DNA of 64,000 bases from Sulfurovum sp. (lineage in GTDB: Bacteria > Campylobacterota > Campylobacteria > Campylobacterales > Sulfurovaceae), in assembly GCA_027082955.1 (NCBI GenBank), contig JALWTA010000001.1:1-64000 (forward strand). Reading direction: 5' to 3'. The notes beneath the pieces are model-generated. The model ran no database searches. It saw only the letters and a program-made list of their open reading frames with translations, and was not told where the DNA came from. The position numbers were made by a program, and so were the translations under genes. Positions 1-7,942 of the stretch are shown here, in pieces. Each line of letters begins with the position of its first letter. Within the stretch, counting starts at the first letter, position 1.

Positions 1-1231
1 TGATCACTTTTCCTGCAATGTTGTAAAGTTTGTAGCGAATCGTCTGTACGGTATGTCTCTGCCAGCTTTGTTGCATTGTTTGTCTGAATAGGATAAAAAG
101 GTTATAGGCTAGTGCACCGATCTGGAAGTATAGAGCATTTGCGATAAAGTCAGAAGTAGGCAAATAGTTCAGGTTGAATCCATTCTTGAGTGCCTTGATA
201 CGGTTCTCGCTTGTTTCTCCACGTTGTCTGTAGAGTCTGACGACTTCCTGTGCTGTCAGATCTTTATCCTCTGCATTGGTTGCAATGACGCTGTATCGTT
301 CATTGGCAAGTGCAAGCAATTCATCGTTATCAAGAAACTTTTCCATGGTTGGCAGTATCGGAGTTACTTGTCGTTTAACGACAACGATACGAAAGGCATG
401 GTCGGTATGGTTCATTGTATGAAGAAACTCTCCTACCTCTTCTTTTACATGATGATACTTTCCGTCATAACCCTCAAGTATTTCCCACTTGGTGATCTGT
501 TTGATATTCTGGAGTGTCGGTGCATCCAGATGTGCACCGATAAGATAGGTGATATCGTTTTGGTTGCAGTAGTTAAAGAGTTCAGCTTGATAGGAAGCAC
601 TGTCTGCACGGACATAGGTGAAGCTTCTGTCTTTGGGCAGTTGGGCTTGGCAGCGTTTGAGGAAAGTCAGGTTGTTATCTGCCGGTGCCATATTCCCCGG
701 TCTGAATTCACTGTGGATCATATAGCCACCGTTGATATGCCCCGTCATCGGGGTAAATCCCGGAAACTCTTTGTATGTTGTCATTGCTATGGACTTATGG
801 CTCTCTATGACCGTAGCATCCATATCCAGGGTGAGTGGTTCATCAATCGATTTCAAATAGCGTTTCAGCAAGGTACGGTTCACGCTTTCCAGAGCATAGA
901 CACCTTGCAGTCCTGTGCGTTTTAGCCACTTCCCTACAGTATCGGCTGTTGGCATACGTTTGATACCCAGTAGTGCACGAAGCCCTTGATCCGAAGCGAT
1001 GGTTCGTACATCTTCAAGGACTCTGCCTCCTGCGTGCAGCATCAGCAGCAGAGGTTGGATTATCTCAAAGGGCTGATAGGCATAATTACTTTTAGGTGCA
1101 GGAAAATGATCGTTACAAAGTTTATCAATACCGATCGCTTTGAAATATTCCGCCAACACCGCTTCACCCGCTCTTGGTGTCAGGCGCTCATCGGTACTCT
1201 CTACAGTAAAATTTAACACTCCCTGTGTCAT
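1..1231 (-). CDS. IS1380-family transposase (3' end outside window)
   Basis: DDE transposase, cut by the left window edge after about 410 codons with no stop seen in the reading frame. Translating the minus strand from the ATG at 1231 (preceded by AAGGAG) gives the three catalytic blocks of the family: an Asp in LDMDAT, an Asp in VRADSASY, and a late Glu in RGETSENRIKALK, the Y-(2)-R-(3)-E-type signature. The C-terminal part seen here (NLNYLPTSDFIANAL, then FQIGALAYNLFILFRQTM) is typical of IS1380/IS4-like enzymes. No frameshift was found, so the copy may be functional. The right end of the element probably lies at about 1356 (see that entry). It sits beside polysaccharide genes, a common site of IS insertion. 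Confidence 0.88.
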   Translation of the reverse strand, partial: MTQGVLNFTVESTDERLTPRAGEAVLAEYFKAIGIDKLCNDHFPAPKSNYAYQPFEIIQPLLLMLHAGGRVLEDVRTIASDQGLRALLGIKRMPTADTVGKWLKRTGLQGVYALESVNRTLLKRYLKSIDEPLTLDMDATVIESHKSIAMTTYKEFPGFTPMTGHINGGYMIHSEFRPGNMAPADNNLTFLKRCQAQLPKDRSFTYVRADSASYQAELFNYCNQNDITYLIGAHLDAPTLQNIKQITKWEILEGYDGKYHHVKEEVGEFLHTMNHTDHAFRIVVVKRQVTPILPTMEKFLDNDELLALANERYSVIATNAEDKDLTAQEVVRLYRQRGETSENRIKALKNGFNLNYLPTSDFIANALYFQIGALAYNLFILFRQTMQQSWQRHTVQTIRYKLYNIAGKVI

Positions 1232-1339
1232 ACTTTCACTCCTTGGGGAAAGAGTGCACCCGATGGGTGAAAGAATCAAGTGCACTTTTTTCTCTGGTTT
1301 CTTCGTATTTTACGACACTCCCGCTTATTTACATTTTTT

Positions 1340-1356
1340 CTATTTCGATTTTAGGG
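1340..1356. repeat. Probable right terminal inverted repeat of the IS1380 element
   Basis: Read on the minus strand, the bases ending at 1356 are CCCTAAAATCGAAATAG, about 110 bp upstream of the transposase start. IS1380 ends usually begin with CC. This sequence closely resembles the ends of the two miniature elements at 13356 and 60136 (CCCAAATCTCGAAATAG). The matching left end lies outside the window, so the assignment is inferred. Confidence 0.5.
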
Positions 1357-1368
1357 AGTTTTAGAAGT

Positions 1369-1397
1369 TTGACATTTAACAAGAAAACCATTATAAT
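1369..1397 (+). promoter_or_regulatory. Strong sigma-70 promoter (TTGACA-17-TATAAT)
   Basis: A consensus -35 TTGACA (1369-1374) and consensus -10 TATAAT (1392-1397) are separated by exactly 17 bp, which is rare in this group where -35 boxes are usually poor. Transcription should start near 1404, at the foot of the hairpin RNA described next. Confidence 0.8.
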
Positions 1398-1403
1398 AGC
1401 TTA

Positions 1404-1468
1404 GCGCCCATGGCAATACGCTACACCCCAGTAAAATGCAGGTGGAGCTAGCCCATGGGCTTTTTTTT
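1404..1468 (+). ncRNA. Hairpin RNA or leader ending in an intrinsic terminator
   Basis: From the predicted start the transcript folds into one long interrupted hairpin. An outer stem GCCCATGG/CCATGGGC (1406-1413 with 1453-1460) encloses an inner stem built from GCT and CACC on the left and GGTG and AGC on the right, and is followed by eight Ts (1461-1468). It could be a free RNA of about 65 nt or an attenuator ahead of the acetyltransferase and glycosyltransferase. It does not match the SRP, tmRNA or riboswitch consensus sequences I know. Confidence 0.5.
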
Positions 1469-1479
1469 GGAGTTTTTTT

Positions 1480-1539
1480 ATGAAAACATCAACATTAATC
1501 AGAGAAAAATATGTGACTGATGCACAAAGTCAAACTTAA
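1480..1539 (+). CDS. Short ORF (19 codons), possible leader peptide
   Basis: ATG at 1480 lies seven bases after GGAG (1469-1472) and opens a 19-codon frame, MKTSTLIREKYVTDAQSQT, ending in TAA at 1537-1539. The stop lies 18 bases inside the acetyltransferase gene, which itself lacks a recognisable ribosome-binding site. This arrangement suggests translational coupling. It lies just after the terminator-like hairpin, so it may be a leader peptide or a remnant of a truncated gene. I do not recognise the peptide. Confidence 0.4.
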   Translation: MKTSTLIREKYVTDAQSQT

Positions 1540-2077
1540 TCAATATAACAATGACTGGTATAAGCCTGGCAGCAGTATCAGGAAAACGCTATGGTACTTT
1601 ACCAATATTTTTTTCTTCAAAACGATGTTACCCTTTCCCTCTTCTTTCAAAACAAAACTTTTGACACTTTTTGGTGCAAAAATAGGTACAGATGTGGTTA
1701 TCAAGCCAAATGTAAATATCAAATATCCTTGGTTCCTCAAAATCGGGGATAACTGCTGGATTGGTGAAGGAGTCTGGATCGACAATCTTACTATGGTAAC
1801 AATATACTCTAATGTGATACTATCGCAGGGAGTATATCTTTTAACGGGCAGCCATAACTACAAAAAAATTTCATTCGATCTCATGCTAAAGAAGATTGTA
1901 CTCAAAGAAGGCGTCTGGATAGGGGCGAAGGCTATTGTCTGTCCCGGAGTGACATGCCAAAGCCACTCTGTACTTACTGCAGGTTCTGTTGCGACAAAAG
2001 ATCTTGAAGCCTATAGTGTATATCAAGGAAATCCGGCGGTGATGAAGCGTAAACGTATCATCCACGCTACGTGCTAA
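1520..2077 (+). CDS. WcaF-like colanic-acid/serine-type acetyltransferase
   Basis: A 185-residue left-handed beta-helix acetyltransferase of the WcaF/NodL/LacA group, expected to O-acetylate a sugar of a surface polysaccharide using acetyl-CoA in the cytoplasm. The N-terminal KVKLNQYNNDWYKPGS is the usual WcaF opening. Hexapeptide repeats follow (KIGDNCWIGEGVWIDN, GVWIGAKAIVCPGVT), and the catalytic-type His is in LTGSHNY. The frame is closed upstream by TGA at 1514, so ATG 1520 is the only good start. It has no Shine-Dalgarno and probably depends on the overlapping 19-codon ORF. A GT2 gene follows 35 bp downstream. Confidence 0.85.
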   Translation: MHKVKLNQYNNDWYKPGSSIRKTLWYFTNIFFFKTMLPFPSSFKTKLLTLFGAKIGTDVVIKPNVNIKYPWFLKIGDNCWIGEGVWIDNLTMVTIYSNVILSQGVYLLTGSHNYKKISFDLMLKKIVLKEGVWIGAKAIVCPGVTCQSHSVLTAGSVATKDLEAYSVYQGNPAVMKRKRIIHATC

Positions 2078-2112
2078 GTTTTTGTATTACGATCAATAAC
2101 AAAGAAGAACAA

Positions 2113-2859
2113 ATGAAAATATCGGTCATCACCTCAGTCTACAACAATCAAGAGACGATTGCCCAAACCATAGAGTCCGTCCTGTCGCAAACCTATGACA
2201 ATATAGAATATATTGTGGTAGACGGCGCTTCCGATGATGGTACGATAGATATCATAAAGCAGTATGAAGACAAGATTACTGTTTTTGTCTCTGAACCAGA
2301 CAAAGGCATTTACGATGGTCTCAACAAAGGCATAGCACTTGCTACCGGTGATATTGTCGGATTTCTGCATTCGGACGATCTGTTTGAAGATGCACATGTG
2401 GTTGGGAAAATAGCCGACACTTTTAAAAAGAGGCATGTGGAGAGTATTTACGGGGATCTGATCTATGTCAGACAAGAGGACACACGCCATATCGTCCGTT
2501 TTTGGAAAAGCGGTATCTTTACACCCGTCAAACTAAAGTGGGGCTGGATGCCGCCGCACCCGACTTTTTATGTAAAACGTGAAGTGTATGAAAAGTATGG
2601 CACATTCGATACAGATTTCAAGATATCTGCCGACTATGACACTATCCTGCGTTTTTTGGGAAGAGAAAAAATATCAACCCACTACATCCCGAAAGTACTT
2701 GTAAAAATGCGTATTGGCGGGGCAAGCAACAAAAGTCTTGGCAATATCGTGCAAAAAAGCAGAGAAGATCTCAAGGCTATGAAAAAAAACGGCATAGGAC
2801 ACATTGGCAGTCTATTTATAAAAAACCTATCTAAAATACCTCAATTCTTCTCCACCTAA
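2113..2859 (+). CDS. Family 2 glycosyltransferase (WcaA-like)
   Basis: A 248-residue GT-A fold transferase that moves a sugar from an NDP donor during polysaccharide assembly. The N-terminus MKISVITSVYNNQETIAQTI is the classical GT2 start. The nucleotide and metal motifs VDGASDDGT, SEPDKGIYDGLNKG and FLHSDD follow in order, and ISADYDTILR is the acceptor-side motif. No membrane segment is evident, so it is probably a peripheral cytoplasmic enzyme. I chose ATG 2113 (with AAAGAAGA upstream) over an in-frame start 42 bases earlier because it begins exactly at the conserved first strand. It forms a pair with the upstream acetyltransferase. Confidence 0.88.
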   Translation: MKISVITSVYNNQETIAQTIESVLSQTYDNIEYIVVDGASDDGTIDIIKQYEDKITVFVSEPDKGIYDGLNKGIALATGDIVGFLHSDDLFEDAHVVGKIADTFKKRHVESIYGDLIYVRQEDTRHIVRFWKSGIFTPVKLKWGWMPPHPTFYVKREVYEKYGTFDTDFKISADYDTILRFLGREKISTHYIPKVLVKMRIGGASNKSLGNIVQKSREDLKAMKKNGIGHIGSLFIKNLSKIPQFFST

Positions 2860-2898
2860 AACAACACACTGTCAACCCCATATACACTATTGTACGGC

Positions 2899-4086
2899 TT
2901 AAATATATTTTTTGTGCCACCGCTTCACAATATTGTAAGGACGCACCACATAATATAGAAATGTCAGTTTCTCTGGGAAGTTAAAAGCTTCAAAATCTAG
3001 CGGCGTTGGCTTGAACAGTGCACTTAAAAAACGCCACCTATTCTTATAACCGTCTAAAAGTTTAAGCTGTAAAAGAGAGATTTTCTTGGTACGTACCTTT
3101 GTTTGTAGAGGATCCCCAAAATGCATCTTGAAATAAGTATTGATCTGCTGTGATAGTTTAACCATATATTTTTCCCTAAGTTTCTCGAGGATCACATTCG
3201 GCAATGGTGTACCTAACAGTGTATTGCTAAGTGCCAGCGTTCCCAAGACCATTTTACTGCTTCGGGTACGTTCTGCAAGTACAAGCACCTTATCCCAGTC
3301 AGGTTGGGACATTGCAGTAATTCGGTCGATATCGACGACCCACTCAAGCCGTTCCCACCGATGCTTGGCACCATGTACACATAAATAGACAAGCATCTCC
3401 TCAGGTGCAGGACTCCTCAAAGATGTATGATGTATCATCACCTCTTGGGCATTCTTAAAAAGTGCCATATTCCCCAATTCTGCCATAAATTCTCCGCTGA
3501 AAAGCTGCCAATGTACCTCCAAAGATATTAACTTCTCCCTATGCATAAGCACAACATCGTGTGCAATACTTCGATAGGAAGCGAACTGGGCACTGTTGAG
3601 CGTGTAAACCTCATCGTACCCTTCCTGTTTCAAAAGAGAAATCGTGCGTTCAAGCATCTCTGGAGCAATGAGAATATCAAGGTCAATATAGCTTCTAAGT
3701 GTAATGTCACCATATGCAGACTGTGCCAGTGCCGGCCCTTTAAGTGCCAACATATCAATGCCTTCTTTGGTGAGTAGACTTTCAATGCGGAGCAACTCAG
3801 ATGTCATCTGCATATTTCTTCGTACAATCATCCCATAAACTGATTTAGCTTTGGAAAAAAACTGCTGTATAGTTGTATTATCAGGTAGTTTGTTCTCATG
3901 TACCATTCGATGCAGTGTCGTATAGACAAGCGGCAATACTCCATGATAAAATGCCAAAGAGAGGGTTGATTCTCTATCAAAAGAGGCATCCTCAACATAG
4001 CGGACGATCTCATCTTCAGCGCTTTGCCCCAAAGTATATTGGCAGCATGCTGTCAAAAAACGCATCTGTGCACTATTGCCATACAT
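2899..4086 (-). CDS. PF14907-type nucleotidyltransferase family protein
   Basis: A protein of about 395 residues of the uncharacterised nucleotidyltransferase family PF14907 (NTP_transf_5). The diagnostic block is LALKGPALAQSAYGDITLRS followed by YIDLDILI, giving the paired acidic residues of the polymerase-beta-like active site, and later VHWQL. Relatives often lie in polysaccharide or peptide-secretion clusters, and here it converges on the GT2 gene, so a role in polymer modification is possible but inferred. Two in-frame starts occur. ATG 4086 is nine bases from GGAGG and is preferred to ATG 4092, which is only three bases away. Confidence 0.75.
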   Translation of the reverse strand: MYGNSAQMRFLTACCQYTLGQSAEDEIVRYVEDASFDRESTLSLAFYHGVLPLVYTTLHRMVHENKLPDNTTIQQFFSKAKSVYGMIVRRNMQMTSELLRIESLLTKEGIDMLALKGPALAQSAYGDITLRSYIDLDILIAPEMLERTISLLKQEGYDEVYTLNSAQFASYRSIAHDVVLMHREKLISLEVHWQLFSGEFMAELGNMALFKNAQEVMIHHTSLRSPAPEEMLVYLCVHGAKHRWERLEWVVDIDRITAMSQPDWDKVLVLAERTRSSKMVLGTLALSNTLLGTPLPNVILEKLREKYMVKLSQQINTYFKMHFGDPLQTKVRTKKISLLQLKLLDGYKNRWRFLSALFKPTPLDFEAFNFPEKLTFLYYVVRPYNIVKRWHKKYI

Positions 4087-4115
4087 GAGCATTTGCCTCC
4101 TTTGTCATGTAAGCA

Positions 4116-6827
4116 CTACTTCAGTTTTCCCCAGTTTTCACCCACACTCATGGAGCATTCAAGCGGTACATTGAGCGGGTAGATCTCTTCCATAGTTTTG
4201 ACAAACCTGCTGCCGATACGCTCCACCTCCGATTCGGCAATCTCGAAGATCAGTTCATCGTGGATCTGCAGCAGCATACAGGCATCAAGCTTCTCATCCT
4301 CTATCATCGTATCGATCTGAAGCATGGAGAGTTTGATAAGGTCAGCGGCACTGCCCTGAAAGACGGTATTGACCGACTCGCGCATAAAAGCAGCCTTTTG
4401 CATGCCGTTGGCATTTTCGTAGTCAAAAAAGCGCCGTCTGCCCAGTATTGTCTCGACAAAACCGTCTATCTTCACCTGCTCCTGTATCCCTTCAAGGAAC
4501 TGTTTGACCGTTGGGAAAGAGGCAAAATAGTTGGCGATGATCTCTTTGGCTTCACTCTGAGCAATACCAAGTTCGTCAGAGAGCTTTTTGGGTCCCATAC
4601 CGTAGAGCAGTCCGAAGTTAACAGATTTTGCGAAGTTACGTTTGGCTTTGGCTTCCTCCTCACCAAAAAGCTTAACAGCGGTAGCCATGTGGATGTCTAC
4701 GCCATTTTGGAACGCTTCAAGCAATGCAGTATCCTGAGAAAAATGTGCCAAAAGCCGCAGTTCGATCTGGGAATAGTCGATGCTCACAAGCTTGTAGCCC
4801 TCTTTGGCAACAAAGGCACTGCGCACCCGTCTGCCAAGCTCAGAACGTACAGGGATGTTCTGAAGATTGGGGTCTTTGGAACTCAACCGCCCGGTAGCCG
4901 TACCCGTCTGCAGGAACGAAGTGTAGATACGGCTTTTTTCATCTGCTTTTGCCAGTTTGAGCAGCGGCTCAACGTAGGTTGAAAGCATCTTCTGGTACTC
5001 CCGGTAGCTGAGAATCTTCTCTATGATGGGGTGCTCCCCTTTAAGCCCGTTAAGTACTGCTTCGTTAGTACTGTATCCGGTCTTGGTCTTCTTACCGCCT
5101 TTGAGTCCAAGATGCTGGAAGAGTACGACACCAAGCTGCTGGGTAGAGCGAATGTTGAACTCCGTTCCTGCGAGTACGTAGATCTCCTCTGTCAGCGCCT
5201 GAAGTGCTCCGCTCAGCTCGCCTTTGAGCGCCGTTAGCCGTTCCTGATCAACCTTGATACCCAAATTTTCCATACGTATGAGTACATTGATAAAGGGGTA
5301 TTCCACTGTTTTTGCCTCTTTGAGCAGATGTGTCAGCGAGCCAAGCTCCATACGCTTTTTGATTGCTCCGTAAAGCAAGAAAGTCATCCATGCATCCTCT
5401 GCGGCATAAAAGGTCGCCTCCTCTATTGCTACAGCAGAGAAGTTCTCCCCTTTTTTGACCATCTCCTTAAATGCCTTCATCTCATAGTTGAAGTACTTCT
5501 TCGCCAACGCATCCAGCCCGACTTTACTGCCCGGATCACTCAGCCATGCCATGATCATCGTATCGGCATATGGGATCACTTCAGGCAGGGCAAAACGGTT
5601 GTAGAGCAGTGCCAGATCGAACTTGAGGTTCTGCCCGATCACACGGCATGCCATCAGCTTTGAAAGTGCTGCTTTGGCATCCTCTGCTGTAACCTGCTCT
5701 CCCACACCAAGGTAATTGTGCGCTATGGGCACATAATAGGCTTGCTTTTCGTCAAGACAGAAAGAGAAGCCGACCATCTCTGCTGTTTTTGTATCAAGCC
5801 CAGTTGTCTCTGTATCGAACGCTACCAGTGTCTCTTTGGTAACGCCTTCGAGTACAACATCCAGCTTCGCTTTCGTATCAAGCGTCACCGCTTCAAATGT
5901 CAGTGTCGGCTTCTTGGGTTCACTCTCCTTGGCAGAAGAGCTTGGCATACCGCACTCCGGTACAGGCACATTGGCACTCTGCGCCTTTTTGATCGCCTGT
6001 TTCATCTCATACTTTTCAAACTCCTCTAACAGACAGGCAAGGTAGTTCTTGTCCTCAAACACAAAACGGCTCAGATCGAGATCGTCATAGACATCATCTC
6101 GCATCCGTACCAGTTTGCGGGAGAGAAAGGCACTCTCTTTGCCTTCTAGAAGCAGCTTTTGGATACGCGGTGTACCCGCCTCTTCAATGTGTGTATAGAT
6201 GTTCTCAAGCGTATGAAAGGTGTTGATGAGCTTTGCTGCTCCCTTGACGCCGATGCCTTTGACACCGGGTACATTGTCTGAACTATCCCCCACAATAGCC
6301 TGAAAATCGACAAAATCCTCCGGCTGTACGCCAAACTTTGCGACACATGCCTCCTCATCGACCTCTTTGCGTTTGACCGCATCGTAGAGCACCACCCTGC
6401 TGTCATCGATAAGCTGGTAGAGGTCTTTGTCATGTGAGACGATGGTTACTTTCATCTCTTGTGCCTTGGCAAACTTCGTGACAGTTGTGATGATATCATC
6501 GGCTTCAAATCCCTCTTTGGAGAGATTGGCAAATCCCATCTGCTCGATCCACTTAATAGCCACAGGCAGCTGTTTGGTAAGCTCTTCGGGAGGTGCTTCA
6601 CGGTTGGCTTTGTACTCCGGATAGATCTCGTTTCTAAAAGTAGGTCCTTTACTGTCAAGCGCAAAGACAAGATAGTCAGTTGCATGGTCTCTGCGAAGGG
6701 AATCGACAAGGTTGATGAAACCTGTCAAGAGCCCAGTTGGAAACCCTTCAGAGTTTCGCAGCGGCGGCAATGCATAGTAGGCACGGAAAAAAAATCCGAA
6801 TGTGTCAATGATAGTGATTGTTTTCAA
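4116..6827 (-). CDS. polA: DNA polymerase I
   Basis: A 903-residue Pol I for Okazaki-fragment processing and repair synthesis. The domains in order are an N-terminal 5'-3' flap exonuclease (TIIDTFGFFFRAYYALPP, then VSHDKDLYQL and GDSSDNVPGVKGIG), a 3'-5' exonuclease with its acidic residues intact (VAFDTETTGLD, GQNLKFDLALL, YAAEDAWMTF), and the polymerase with motif A DYSQIELRLLAHFS, motif B RNFAKSVNFGLLYGMG and motif C LQIHDELIFE. Proofreading should therefore be active. Initiation appears to use TTG (6827), with AGGTG just upstream. It lies alone, 24 bp from the PF14907 gene's start region and divergent from the paired membrane proteins. Confidence 0.97.
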   Translation of the reverse strand: MKTITIIDTFGFFFRAYYALPPLRNSEGFPTGLLTGFINLVDSLRRDHATDYLVFALDSKGPTFRNEIYPEYKANREAPPEELTKQLPVAIKWIEQMGFANLSKEGFEADDIITTVTKFAKAQEMKVTIVSHDKDLYQLIDDSRVVLYDAVKRKEVDEEACVAKFGVQPEDFVDFQAIVGDSSDNVPGVKGIGVKGAAKLINTFHTLENIYTHIEEAGTPRIQKLLLEGKESAFLSRKLVRMRDDVYDDLDLSRFVFEDKNYLACLLEEFEKYEMKQAIKKAQSANVPVPECGMPSSSAKESEPKKPTLTFEAVTLDTKAKLDVVLEGVTKETLVAFDTETTGLDTKTAEMVGFSFCLDEKQAYYVPIAHNYLGVGEQVTAEDAKAALSKLMACRVIGQNLKFDLALLYNRFALPEVIPYADTMIMAWLSDPGSKVGLDALAKKYFNYEMKAFKEMVKKGENFSAVAIEEATFYAAEDAWMTFLLYGAIKKRMELGSLTHLLKEAKTVEYPFINVLIRMENLGIKVDQERLTALKGELSGALQALTEEIYVLAGTEFNIRSTQQLGVVLFQHLGLKGGKKTKTGYSTNEAVLNGLKGEHPIIEKILSYREYQKMLSTYVEPLLKLAKADEKSRIYTSFLQTGTATGRLSSKDPNLQNIPVRSELGRRVRSAFVAKEGYKLVSIDYSQIELRLLAHFSQDTALLEAFQNGVDIHMATAVKLFGEEEAKAKRNFAKSVNFGLLYGMGPKKLSDELGIAQSEAKEIIANYFASFPTVKQFLEGIQEQVKIDGFVETILGRRRFFDYENANGMQKAAFMRESVNTVFQGSAADLIKLSMLQIDTMIEDEKLDACMLLQIHDELIFEIAESEVERIGSRFVKTMEEIYPLNVPLECSMSVGENWGKLK

Positions 6828-7063
6828 GATAGCACCTGTTTTTTTCGTATTTTAGCCTATTGTGTGTTACAGTGAGGACATTTTAGTGCAAGAGAACGAT
6901 TTTCCTATCACTGTCAAACAGACTAAGTGTTACTGGGTGAACATTCGCTCTTTCTATATTTAAACTTTGGTTTTACGAAAGATTAAGTTGGTTTACCCTA
7001 TGATATATGTACAATAAAATAAACATCATTTAGATAAGTGCGAAAAAAGAGGGGATAAGGGAA
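6828..7063. other. Divergent intergenic region between polA and the membrane-protein pair
   Basis: This 236-bp gap holds the two divergent promoters and no convincing gene. Likely -10 boxes are TAAAAT on the minus strand near 6850 for polA and TACAAT near 7010 on the plus strand for the downstream pair. No strong inverted repeat was seen. Confidence 0.4.
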
Positions 7064-7441
7064 ATGGCATCTTCAGTCACAACAGCTATGACATCACAAT
7101 ACGGTACACCGGTAACACCGCTACGGTTAAAAACACGTTCTGAAACACAACGCAATTACATTCATCAGGAAGTGGAACTGTATAAGACACCGTTTTTACT
7201 TTTTCCTGAAGGCAAGGAGATGCTTTTTTTAGGCATCTATTTTATCACGGTTCCCTATATTGTCGGCATTCTTTTCCTTTTTGCCTATATTGCACAGTTT
7301 GATGTCTCTGTCTTTCGTGCAGTAGGAAACAGCTCTTCGCTCCTCTTGATTTGGACAGTTGGGTATGAGATCATCGCTGCATTTGTGCTCTTGTTGATCA
7401 TCAAAAACGCTATTGTGTTTACCATAAAAAACAGACAGTAA
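7064..7441 (+). CDS. Small two-TM membrane protein, first tandem copy
   Basis: A 125-residue protein of unknown function with a polar N-terminal third and two hydrophobic helices (around residues 45-75 and 90-118). The core KTPFLLFPEGKEMLFLGIY recurs almost unchanged in the next gene, showing tandem duplication. The start is preceded by GGGGATAAGGGAA. The C-terminal KNAIVFTIKNRQ is basic and probably cytoplasmic. The two genes are 15 bp apart and presumably cotranscribed. I know no characterised family; products of this kind could pair as a heteromer in the inner membrane, which is inference. Confidence 0.65.
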   Translation: MASSVTTAMTSQYGTPVTPLRLKTRSETQRNYIHQEVELYKTPFLLFPEGKEMLFLGIYFITVPYIVGILFLFAYIAQFDVSVFRAVGNSSSLLLIWTVGYEIIAAFVLLLIIKNAIVFTIKNRQ

Positions 7442-7456
7442 CAGGATACGATACCA

Positions 7457-7876
7457 ATGGATGCAATTGAAGAAACCGCAAAACAGATTGACTATGGCAA
7501 ACCGATAGCCAAACAGAAAAAGAAAAAACGCACTGTACGAAACAGTACAAGTTATACGCAGCAAGAGGTAGATTTTCAAAAGACACCGTTTCTGTTTTTC
7601 CCTCCTGGCAAAGAGATGCTCTTTTTGGGCATCTACTTCGTTACACTCCCCTATATCACTGGTTTGATATTTCTCTTTTTCTTTGTCTCTGACGGAAAAG
7701 CATCAGTATTTGGCAGTATTGGAAAGGATGCTTCTTTTTTTCTTGTCTGGACCATTGGCTACGAAATTCTTGCAGTATTCATCCTGCTCATGATCGTGAA
7801 AGGGGCGATCATGTTCAGCATCCGGAACAGTCAGAAACGCCGCAGTGGGCGGCCCAAAAAGTTTCACCGTCCCTAA
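7457..7876 (+). CDS. Small two-TM membrane protein, second tandem copy
   Basis: A 139-residue paralogue of the preceding gene. It shares QQEVDFQKTPFLFFPPGKEM, a first helix (LFLGIYFVTLPYITGLIFL), a central soluble loop, a second helix around WTIGYEILAVFILL and a basic tail. It differs by a lysine-rich N-terminal segment (KQKKKKRT) and a C-terminal extension rich in Arg and Lys (RRSGRPKKFHRP). It converges on uvrA with a 66-bp gap. The function is unknown; the strict conservation of KTPFL-FP-GKEMLFLGIYF between copies marks the functionally constrained part. Confidence 0.65.
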   Translation: MDAIEETAKQIDYGKPIAKQKKKKRTVRNSTSYTQQEVDFQKTPFLFFPPGKEMLFLGIYFVTLPYITGLIFLFFFVSDGKASVFGSIGKDASFFLVWTIGYEILAVFILLMIVKGAIMFSIRNSQKRRSGRPKKFHRP

Positions 7877-7942
7877 CTTAACTTATTACTTGAATTCGCT
7901 TTGGCAAGTCCTGCGCTTATGCTTGTATGCCCTGTGAGAAAA

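Noticed and set aside
224-1216. Plus-strand ORFs of 233, 76 and 74 codons at the left edge
   Set aside because: They are antisense to the IS1380 transposase, which reads continuously on the minus strand with all catalytic motifs.
1404-1468. Known riboswitch class ahead of the acetyltransferase
   Set aside because: I compared it from memory with preQ1, guanidine and glutamine-type motifs and found no matching conserved core.
4260-4982. 240-codon plus-strand ORF opposite polA
   Set aside because: Cysteine- and leucine-rich composition of an antisense frame; the polymerase motifs are on the other strand.
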